This document shows, piece by piece, positions 55,530 to 64,000 of a stretch of DNA of 64,000 nt; the stretch's first letter is position 1, and each line of letters starts with the position of its first letter. The notes beneath the pieces are model-generated. The model was not told where the DNA came from. It saw only the letters and a program-made list of their open reading frames with translations, and did no database searches. The DNA is taken from positions 2,401,478 to 2,465,477 of the forward strand of contig NC_057004.1 in assembly GCF_000002595.2 (NCBI RefSeq), given 5' to 3'. The translations under genes were made by a program, and so were the position numbers. This DNA is from Chlamydomonas reinhardtii. Lineage: Eukaryota > Chlorophyta > Chlorophyceae > Chlamydomonadales > Chlamydomonadaceae.

Positions 55530-58500
55530 ATGGTTCTCCTCTTAGCCGGACACTCTCGGGCTTCAGCGCTGGCGCGGCGCAGAAACTGTCTTGATGGGCG
55601 ACGACGCCTGGCCCCGGTTTGCGCTTCGGTGACCACGCCACACAGTGGCTATCACTTTGACGGGACTCCGCGGAGATTTTTCGAGGGGTGGTACTGGAAG
55701 GTGCGTGGTGCGGCAAATGGCCATGTCGACTCTTTCCTGCTTGGGACCTTGCTTCGACGCCGGCACGGTTGTCGCATATAAATCTCATAAACGTGTCACA
55801 AGCATTCTTGGGCACTCGTGCCGACGTGGACGCCCTTGAAACCCTCGCGTGTCTGCTATGCAGCGTTTGCCACCTCCTGTTCGCCCACCTCCGGTCCACC
55901 GCGCAGGTCCAGCTCCCCGAGACCGGCCAATCGTTTGCGCTCATCTACTCAATCGAGGACCCGCTTGGCAACACGCCGCAGGCGGGCGTGGGGCTGCAGG
56001 TGCGCCGCGCAACGCGTCAGCGGGCTGCGGGAGGACACTCCCTGCACCGTGTTCCGCAACGACTGCACCGTGCACGTGTCTGCCTGGTCAAAGTCTCACA
56101 ATCGCAATCACAGGTGATGGGTCCCGACGATGGCTACATCTGCCAGTTTACACCGAACGTGACCGGCTTCTGGGCCGAGCGCAACCGCCTGGCCCTGGGG
56201 GCCACCTTCAAACCCGCCAACACCACCGCCAGCAGCCCCTCCAGCACCACCAGCAGCGGCAGCAGCTGGTCATCGGGCAGCAGTGGCAGCAGCAGGAGCG
56301 GCACCGCGGCCGGCGGGCCGCGGCGGCTGCTGCCCGCGGACTCGTTCTTTGCGCAGGTGGAGCAGGGCTTTCAGGCCAGCGACTCGACGCAGCAGGGCCG
56401 CATGGTGGCGCTGGAGAGCGGCGCGGCGGGTGGGTGCGTGGTCTCTGGGTGCGAGTGGATTTGGGTACTGTGTATTGAGACTGGGAAGGGGTTACACATG
56501 GCATGTATGTGCGAGTACTGTGCCGAGGAGCGGCGGGTCGTCGCTCTGAGGGCTCGGGCAGGAGCGAGGGGAGCGACGGGAGAGACGGGAGTGGGGCTAC
56601 GTGCACGAAGCGCTGGGCCTATGGGTTGAGACTGGGTGTGAAGACGATGAGCACAGCCGCGCAGACGCAGTGACCGGGTGTCGTGCAGGGGCGGTAAGAG
56701 CCCAAGCTGACCACTTTCATGCCGCCCCTCCACCACCGCCAGGCCCGCCGCTGTCCACGGTGCCCAACGCGTCGTGGAGCCTGACCATCAAACCCAAGGT
56801 GGGGTGGCACGTGCGAGGGGGCCGTGTGTTTTGCTCCTGGGCGTGGAAAGGGACAGTGAGGGACTGACGGTGCAGCGTGGGGACTGCCAGCAGATTGACC
56901 TTGCCCCCAGGAAAAACTACACAAACGTCAAGCGAGGGCATTAGCTGCGATGGCTGCGTCTATGTACTCACTAATGCTAGCTTGAGTTTAATCGCATGCG
57001 CGCAGGCGGGCTGGGGCTCCACCTCCGGCCCCACCCAGAAGGCCACCGCGGGCTGGCTGTCCGTTCTGCCCATCTTCGAGCCGCATTGGCAGGTGGGCGT
57101 GCGGGTGGGATAAGGAAAAACCTGGGGGGGTGAGGTGGCAAGGGGGCGCAGCAGGCGTCACGCCCTGCACGTGGCGTGGCACGCGGCGCGGCCTCCGTGT
57201 TGTCGTCAGCTGACTACCTTACACTGCCGCTGTTGGATCCATCGTCGCCCGGCAGGTGATGATGGCGCACGGCGAGGCCAGCGGCTGGCTGCAGTGGGGT
57301 GGACAGAGGTGGGTGGGGTAGAAGGCGTACGGCTGAGGTCGGGCATGCAGGGCGGCGGCGGCCGGGTGGGCAGGGGGCAGGGGCCCGGAGGCAGTGACTG
57401 GTCATCGCCGGGGAAACACGGCTCGCCCGCACACGCACGTAGGCTGGATACCGGCAGGATGGCAAGCCAAGCTCCCCCTTACCCCAACCTCCTGGAAAAC
57501 AATGCCCTCATCCCTGCGCCCGCCCATTCTGTGGCTGCCAGGTATGAGTTCCAGGACGCACCCGCCTACGCGGAGAAGAACTGGGGCGGCGGCTTTCCCT
57601 CCAAGTGGCACTGGATCCAGTGCAACTCGTTCGACGGGTGGGTGCAAGGCGTGGCCGCGAGAAGCTGGCGTGGCCGCGTGCGCCAGGGATCAATGCTGGG
57701 GGAAACGCGCCGTGGGGCACGAGCCAGCGCGCGTGTCACGCACCCGCACTTTGCACGTGGCACCCGCACATGCACACATCTTCCTCCTTGTGGTTCTCCT
57801 TATACACACGCAAATACGTGCACGCATACGCTGTGCAGGCAGCCGGGCCTCAGCGTGACGGCGGTGGGCGCGCGGCGTGCGCTGCTGCTGGGTCTGCAGG
57901 GCGTGGAGGAGGACGTGGGGCTCATCGGCGTGCACCTGCCGGGAGGCGAGTTCGTGGAGCTGGTGCCCTGGAACAGGTGAGGGGGTCAGAGTGGAGGAAA
58001 AAGAAGGAGAGCGCCAGGGCCAGGTGTTTGGGAAAGGGGGAAGGGGGAGGTAGGTCGCGGGCTGTCGGCACCATATGCACATTGCATACCGTACACTGCC
58101 CGGCGTGGCTCTCGCTGGCAAGCTGCACGGATTCTTTCATGCCGGCTTCGGGTGCGGACCTTGGCGCGTGTCAGTTGGCATGTGCCTCGCTTCACTGTCC
58201 ATTGACCAAGCTTCGTCACGTCGCCGTTGATGACTCCGGCCCCTCGCAGCGAGCTGGAGTGGGACGTGGACCCCTGGGGCCGCTGGTGGCTACGTGCCGT
58301 GAACGACCGCTATGAGGCGCTGGTGGAGGCCACGTGCGCGCCCGAGGCCGGGGCCGTGCTCAGGTGGGGGCGGGGCGGGGGCGGGGCAGGCGGAGGGGGG
58401 GTGCACAAGGCCAACAATAGGTCCCAAGGAATTGAAGGGGAGGGGAGGGGAGGGGAGGGGAGGGGANNNNNNNNNNNNNNNNNNNNNNNNNNNNNNNNNN

Positions 58501-59457
58501 NNNNNNNNNNNNNNNNNNNNNNNNNNNNNNNNNNNNNNNNNNNNNNNNNNNNNNNNNNNNNNNNNNGGAAGGGGAGGGGAGGGGAGGGGAGGGGAGGGGA
58601 GGGGAGGGGAGGGCGCTGTGGAGCATTGGAGCGGTGGAAGGCGGGGCGGGGCGGACGAGCGAAGGGTGGGAGGGCACGAGGGTCGGGCACTCGGCAGTGG
58701 GGGTAGAATGTGTATCGCCCATGTGGGGGGTGCGGCAGTTTCCCGCAGCTCCTGGCCACACATGGCACGAGCGCGGGCGTCTGCGGCAACGGCGGGCACC
58801 ACACTGCCTAACCACTAGGTCCACTCCAACCCGCCCGCCCCGCCCCGCCCTCCCCCGCCCCCAGGGCTCCCACCACGTCCATGGGCCTGGCGCCCTTCTG
58901 CAAGGACACCTTCTTCGGCCAGTGCCGGCTGCGGCTGTGGCGGCGGGCGGGAGGCACGAAGCAGGGACAGCCACTGGTAGACGCAACCAGCAGCACAGCT
59001 GCGCTGGAGGTGGGGGGTTGTGTGTGGTGCCAGCGAGGGCAGTGGTAGGGTTGGGGGCTGGGGCGTGAGGCTGGGGGCTGGGATAGGTGCTATGTAGCGT
59101 CTGAGCGTATATGGGTGCAATGAGCGAGCAGCGCATAGTCAGCACACGCGCTCCCGCTTTGTTCGGCCCCTTTTTACTCGTTCTCCCATCCGCCTCCCAA
59201 CCTCTCCCACTCTTGTCACAACGCACCTTACTTAACACACACACACATACACACACACAACACAACACAACACAACACAACACAACACAACACAACACAA
59301 CACAACAAACACACAGGTGGGCGGCGGCCCCTGGTGGAGTGCCTGGCGCGCGCGGGCGGAGATGAAGGAGCCGTTCCGCAGCCTGGTGACGTTGCCGCTG
59401 GACGTGGCGGGGCTGGGACAGCTGGTGCCGGAGCCGCTGAGGCCGCCGGGGCTGTGA
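55530..59457 (+). CDS. VTE1: tocopherol cyclase
   Basis: Eleven exons: 55530-55700, 55907-55999, 56114-56429, 56743-56798, 57006-57092, 57256-57308, 57542-57637, 57839-57976, 58250-58363, 58865-59009, 59317-59457, giving 469 aa. A short basic transit peptide (residues 1 to about 35) precedes TPHSGYHFDG and RRFFEGWYWK, the family's opening motif. Also visible are QSFALIYSIEDPLGNTPQAG, GWLSVLPIFEPHWQVMMAHG, EASGWLQWGG, EKNWGGGFPSKWHWIQCNSF and SVTAVGARR, typical of VTE1/SXD1. The enzyme closes the chroman ring of tocopherols (DMPBQ to gamma-tocopherol) and plastochromanol at chloroplast plastoglobules. A Ser/Thr/Gly-rich insert (about 120-155) is unusual. Intron 9 holds a 100-N gap in a GGGGA repeat, but flanking exons join in frame. 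No TGTAA found in the 1.1 kb after the stop. Confidence 0.95.
58437..58612 (+). repeat. (GGGGA)n microsatellite with assembly gap
   Basis: GGGGA pentamers on both sides of exactly 100 N (58467-58566), an estimated-size gap in VTE1 intron 9. The true array length is unknown. Confidence 0.97.
59239..59315 (+). repeat. (CACAA)n / CA microsatellite
   Basis: A CA tract then about nine CACAA units leading directly into the CACACAG acceptor of VTE1's last exon. This replaces a usual pyrimidine tract. Confidence 0.93.
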
Positions 59458-59496
59458 GGGGGGAGCGCGTTGCGGGGGCCTAAGGACTGAGGGGGC

Positions 59497-59568
59497 TGTA
59501 GATACCAGCCCAAACTACACCGAACCCAATGCAGAAGAGGAGGAGAGCGTGGCCTATGCCTTGACAAC
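59497..59568 (+). repeat. TAGATACCAGCC dispersed repeat, copy 3
   Basis: Directly downstream of the VTE1 stop, so part of its 3' UTR. Longest copy: TGTAGATACCAGCCCAAACT ... CCCAATGCA ... GAGGAGAGCGTGGCCTATGC then CTTGACAACGG. Confidence 0.85.
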
Positions 59569-60134
59569 GGAGTGGCACTCGACAGTAGGGCGCTGCGCGG
59601 GCAGAAGACTGGTGGCGCAGTGCGGGCGGCTGTGGTTAGGCTTGGGATGCAAAGCCGGCAGCAGGGCTGTCTGTGGGAGGCAGGGAGGCGAGTGGTGTGC
59701 GAGGCGCGGCTGGCCACGTGGGGCAGGGTGGAGAGCGCGGTACGGTATGAAGACAACGGGCTGATCGCGGCTGCTGCATTTCGAGGAGAACGCAGCAGCC
59801 ACGCCTTGGTGCGGGTGTGCGAGGACAGAGAGGCATTCTCTCAATAGCGCTTCATTCATCCGGACGCGGGGTCGCATTCTCGGCTGCCGCAAGCCAAGTG
59901 GAGATTGAATGCTGCAGTCAGTGCCTCAGTGGTATTGTGCTGACTGCTGGTTGCTGCTGGGTCGTGCAGCACATGTCATCAGGGGTCAGTGGTGCCGACC
60001 AGCATTCCAGCATGGGAAAGCACGCATTGCACATGGCGCGTCCTTTTGTGTGCCGGTGTGTCGGTGTCGCGTGACCTGCTAGCGGATCTTCTGTGCAGTC
60101 ACGCAGTGCTGCTGAGTGCTGACCACTGGCACGG

Positions 60135-60186
60135 ACGCCAATACGTACTGCCTCACCACTGTCCCATCGCACACGCCAATACGTAC
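60135..60186 (+). mobile_element. tiny retroposon-like element with 14-bp direct repeats, copy 3 (5'-truncated)
   Basis: A 24 bp insert at 60149-60172 (TGCCTCACCACTGTCCCATC then GCAC) between two ACGCCAATACGTAC repeats at 60135-60148 and 60173-60186. It corresponds only to the 3' third of copies 1 and 2. Confidence 0.6.
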
Positions 60187-60601
60187 GCGTAGTATGGACG
60201 GACGTACGCGTAATAAAACTCCACGCATGCCATCAACGCCCAGCTGTGACCAGCACATCTTGTATTGATGGACCTGCAGCCCCGTACAGCCGTATACGTA
60301 CGCATTAGTTCCGCAACGCGCGTCAATAACGTGTTCGTTTCCACTGAGTCCACCACTGCAAGACCTTCTTCCAGTTGTTCCCGCGCACGCCTATGCAGTC
60401 TACCAAATCGCTGCGACAAATCGCGCGCAGCCCTTCAAAATGTTGTGAGCACGAAGGCATCAAATAAAGCGCACGCACAAGCGCTCTGGACCAGCATGCC
60501 CGCAGTACCGGGGCTAGCCGTCCGTGACCCAGCTGCCTCTACTGACCCGAATGTGTGGCAGGGTCCTGCTGCCGCAATAACTCCACCGACCACCGCTCGC
60601 A

Positions 60602-62851
60602 CTAGTAACCCTCCTCTTCGTCCTCGTCCTCATCCTCGCTGCTGCTCACATCGAACCCAGCAAACCCATATTTTTCTCTGGCCTTGGCACGCTTCCGCTT
60701 CTCCCGCTCCTGCGCTTCCCGCTCCTCCCGCGCCTCCCGCTCCGCCCTGGCCCGCGCCTCCTCCTGCCTCTCATCCTCGGAATCCTGCTCTTCACATTGC
60801 CAGCCGTCCGCGCCCCCAACCGCCTGCGGCGCCAGCCGTGTTGCTAGCACACCGCCCGCCATATACGAATTGTCGCTGAAAAGAGCATCTGCGCTCATCA
60901 GCGGCAGCGCCGGCAGGCCCGCCGGTTTGGGCTTGGGTGCTGTGCCAGCTCCTGCGCGGCCGCCTCTTCCATGCGCGGCCCCCGCCGCTGAAGCGCCTTT
61001 GCGGCCGTGTTGGTGGCAGCGGGGCTGGTCGTCTTCGTCGTCCGAGCCGTCGCTCTCCGACGCGCTGCCGTAGCCACCGAAGAAGGCGCCCCCACCCCCA
61101 CCTCCAGCTGTGGCAGCGGCAGCGGCAGCGGCAGCTTTCCCCGCTGCTGCAGCTGCTGCTGCTGCCTGCCCGCCATACGTTGGGAAGCCAGCCGCCGCGT
61201 TGGGCGCGATGGTGGCGCCTCTGGAGGGGCGGGCCGCCTTGGACGCCGCCGCGTGCGCTGCGGAGGAGGGCACTGGCCCGACCTCGCCTGCTGCGCCGCC
61301 AGCCGCCGTCCTTGGCCGCTTGCAGGCGGGCTCCATGCCGTCGCCACCGTTGGGCACGGCTTCGGCCTCTGGAGACGTGCTTCGCCGCTGTGACACAAAG
61401 CATGCGCGGGCAGTTAGTTAGTTTCACGCACCATGTGGCTCCCGCGTCCTCCCACCCGTTTCCTTGTCAGGGCCCGAGCATGCGGATGGGATTTTGCTAC
61501 CGGACACAACGCATGAAGCGTCCCCACCTCGTGCTTGGACGTGACGCGTACTTGCAGCAGGAGCGGCTCAGGCCTGTGTGGGGTGAGCAGCAGCAGTATC
61601 AAGGGTGCACGTCAAACCACAGGGAAGAGTGAGCGGATGGCGATGGCTGCTGGCGACCAAGTTACGTCACGCCCATGCTCACAAACACCCAAACCACACA
61701 ACCGCCCAGCGGCACCTCTACCTGTTGCCGGCTGCAGTTGCTGGACCCGGCAGCCCCGCCGCCGGCCCTGGCTGCCCGCTTCCACCAAGCGCCCCAGCCC
61801 CCGCGGCGGCAGCAGCGGCGGCCTCGCCTAGGCTGGCAGCCCGCTGCATGGCGGCGGCGTTGGCGGCGGCAATGGCATCCCTCTCCAGCTTGAGCCGCTC
61901 TCGCTCCCACATCTCACGTGCAAGCTCGTCCATCTGGGTCTCCTGCTCTCACACATGAACATGTGGGTTGTGTTGTGGGTCGGCGTGATTGCGGTCGCTG
62001 ACTCGAAAACACGTGCGCTGCTTAGTGGCTTGCGCAGCAGTAGGGGACGAGGTTGCAAACACGTTCCCTAATCGGGTTCAGCACACCACTTAGAAGGCCT
62101 AGTTAGCTAGCAACATGCTCAGCCTGAGAGTTGCTATGCTGCACACACATGGCATCACGGCGCTCACCTGCTTCCGGATGGTCCGGTTGAAGTCACGCAG
62201 GTATTGCTCATCGGCCTTGTCGAAAGCTGTGCGAGCGGGAACCAGCGGGTTAGCCAACGAAACTAGGGCTTGCATGTCATGGAAGTGATGGAACCCGCTT
62301 TAGGAAGCTACCCCTGCTGTCCGCGAGGTATGACGTCCTCGGCTCACGGCTACCCGCATGTTGGCCCTGAAGGTGGATTGTGTGGGGGCTGCAAGGCAAG
62401 CAGCCCGTCCTTAAGGTGCCTTCCTTACCACCCACCTCCGCGCCCGAAGAGCCAGCCGCTCCCAACCGTTTGCTCCTCGACTGCGCACGTGCCGCAACAA
62501 GCAACGGCATACAGAAGATGACAAGCATGGTAAGCATCCCGCTAGCAGACAGCTCCCTCACGGCAACCCCTGTAACAGACGGGTGCATGCTGTTGAAAGC
62601 CGGTGGTACAGTACCCCGGTGCACACGAACCCCGACCTGCTCCGCTCAGCCCCCACCCCACGCAATGCCTGTTTATCGCTCTACCCACTGTCTGCAATGC
62701 TCCGCTGGTAGGTGGCATCGAACTCGACGCCTTCCGACTGGAACGTCTCCGTGAAAGCGATTGTGCCATCCTGCGTGCCACATGGCAACATTCGGCCCCC
62801 TTGTCAAGCCAAGTGCTGAAGCGGATTCACGTAATGTGTACTTGCCTCCAT
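60602..62851 (-). CDS. charged, probably nuclear protein of unknown function
   Basis: Six exons in transcript order: 62851-62846, 62770-62689, 62226-62168, 61942-61722, 61573-61528, 61387-60602, giving 399 aa. It begins ME/DGTIAFTETFQSEGVEF, continues FDKADEQYLRDFNRTIRKQ, a helical DELAREMWERERLKLERD segment, an Ala/Gly linker and LLLQVRVTSKHE. Then comes a long Ala-rich disordered part with DDEDDQPRCHQH, an Arg/Glu-rich helix (ERQEEARARAEREAREEREA) and the acidic end SSSEDEDEDEEEGY. The N-terminal 110 residues look conserved, and the style recalls spliceosome-associated proteins, but I do not recognise the family. The first coding exon is only six bases and needs a GC donor (GAG/GCAAGT). If that is wrong, the start lies further upstream. 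Confidence 0.72.
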
Positions 62852-64000
62852 TTCGGGGGCTGCGAACTTTCTCAGTTCCGCGTTTACAGAAGGGCCCTTG
62901 CAGCGGCTACATACACTTTAGGAAATCGCGCACTTGCAGAATAAGCTAGCTCCATTTAAACCTGAAATGCACAATACGCAGCTATCGACGGACTGGCTCA
63001 CAACCGTTGAAATAGTGCCCACTTCTGATCGTGTTGCATGCGTGGAGTCCCGATGACGAGTCCTTCCGAAAAAGCCGCCGAGGGTGTGCTGCACGGGTAC
63101 GTTGCTTGGGCGCTCCTGCCCATGACATTGGTGGCGTCCGGAGTGTGGCTGAGTGGGTAGGGACGTGGGGGCCGGGTGGTGGTGGCAGGAGGTGGTGGGT
63201 CACAGGCCCACAGGCCCAGCACGATAGATGGACACGCGCGGTGTGTTGGGTATGGCGTGCAGAGGCGTGCTTTACACCCGTGCCGGCGTGCCAGGATTAC
63301 TTCAACTATGGCCGAACTTGTCAGCGAGGCTGTAACGTGAACACCTACTACACCTGCTGAAATCGATTGAGTACAGGTGATGATGTGCTGCATTGCGGAG
63401 TCACTCCTGGTCACTCAACACTACTTCACTGGGCCGCTCCTTCCTGCTCTCTCTCGCTCTCCCTCTCTTCCTGTGCAGGCCGCTACCCTCGCCTCCTCTC
63501 TATCCGAGCAGTCCAGTAGTAGCCTGCAAGCAGCAACATGGCCATGGCCTGCGACGCAAGCCTGTCAGTGTTGTTTGTTACGTGGTAGTAGTCATAACTG
63601 TCTACATACACACATTGTCGTCGGGGCCTTGCCGCCGCACGGCGCACACATGCAGACGGCGCCTGGCCAGCAGCCGCCCATCAGCCGCCCGCCAAAAAAA
63701 GGCAAGAGCAGCTGCAAGCACCATATGGCCAGGAACACTGCCAAGTATTGTAACTATTGCCTGAACATCCCTACCGCCTAAAACCCTATTTGCGCGCATC
63801 AGCAGCACACGGTTTAACACCCTCTACACTGGACTGGCGTGCAATGCAAGGCTCCCAAAGCGGTGGTAGCCCACCCGCTACCACATCGATTGGCCAAGCG
63901 CCTCGCTTTGAACTCAAGCAAGGAGCATCACTATCAAACACAAGCTCCATCCCTCTCATTATGTCAGTTCATCAGACCCCGCATTAAAGTGCTGTCATGT
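62852..64000. other. no gene recognised
   Basis: Should contain the upstream region of the minus-strand gene starting at 62851. Short open frames on both strands show no family features or splice pattern. A TGTAA at 63749-63753 could end a + strand transcript, but I see no exons to go with it. Confidence 0.5.

Larger units (their letters stand above)
59458..60601. other. intergenic between convergent VTE1 and the gene at 60602
   Basis: Contains copy 3 of the TAGATACCAGCC repeat, 40 nt after the VTE1 stop, and copy 3 of the tiny TSD-flanked element. No gene recognised. Confidence 0.6.

Noticed and set aside
63000-63780. Possible + strand gene near the window end (frames around 63031-63360 and 63377-63781)
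   Set aside because: No recognisable protein, splice pattern or codon bias. Both strands are equally open.
1-64000. tRNA, rRNA or CRISPR arrays
   Set aside because: I saw no cloverleaf with a GGTTCRANTCC arm, no rRNA-like conserved core and no regularly spaced repeats with unique spacers. A covariance-model scan would be more sensitive than reading by eye.
1-64000. LTR, retroviral or Polinton-like elements
   Set aside because: No reverse transcriptase, integrase, capsid or long terminal repeats recognised in any frame.

Overview
The window is nuclear DNA of a green alga, most likely a volvocine chlorophyte of the Chlamydomonas type. The reasons are: very GC-rich coding sequence with long Ala/Gly/Gln-rich tracts, 3 to 13 exons per gene with short introns of GTGAG/GTGCG...CAG type, TGTAA (not AATAAA) near gene ends as the likely polyadenylation signal, plant-type plastid genes such as tocopherol cyclase, and abundant GT/CA and GC-rich microsatellites. 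I cannot name the species. All exon borders below were set by hand from splice consensus, reading-frame continuity and remembered family sequences. For all 13 gene models the exon lengths sum to a whole number of codons.

Layout. 1-961: no gene seen. 962-7089 (+): DEG9/DEG10-type serine protease. 8245-9718 (-): putative plastid protein of unknown function. 10153-15283 (-): PIG-S subunit of GPI transamidase. 15700-17757 (+) and 21280-24218 (+): two hemerythrin-domain paralogs, both ending in the CaaX-like tetrapeptide CFAA, separated by a 3.5 kb repeat-rich gap with a long CCCCTG hexamer array. 25543-28730 (-): coiled-coil protein. 31054-36728 (-): BAT2 N-terminal (MOS1/PRRC2) protein with RGG and Gln-rich tracts. 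37737-44349 (+): DDT/WHIM chromatin protein. 45010-47426 (+): mitochondrial porin VDAC, with two GC-AG introns. 48489-49651 (-): small protein resembling AIRIM/C1orf109. 49835-50829 (-): small roadblock-like protein. 51175-55108 (+): Air1/ZCCHC7-type zinc-knuckle protein. 55530-59457 (+): tocopherol cyclase VTE1, with a 100-N assembly gap in one intron. 60602-62851 (-): charged, probably nuclear protein of unknown function. 62852-64000: no gene seen.

The genes do not form a pathway. They are ordinary eukaryotic housekeeping neighbours covering proteostasis, GPI anchoring, chromatin, RNA surveillance, mitochondrial transport and vitamin E synthesis. Three head-to-head pairs (PIG-S/HHE1, MOS1-like/DDT, roadblock-like/Air1-like) may share promoters.

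The most unusual content is the set of small dispersed elements. (a) A conserved intron-3'-end block occurs in four introns of the protease gene and once outside any intron, which looks like an introner. (b) A tiny element of 24-61 bp occurs three times, each copy flanked by a different 14-17 bp direct repeat, one copy 5'-truncated, which suggests target-primed retroposition. (c) A roughly 70 bp TAGATACCAGCC repeat family has four copies. (d) Two diverged copies of a sequence whose minus strand reads like one peptide with in-frame indels. (e) A partial duplication of a zinc-knuckle exon sits inside a CA microsatellite.
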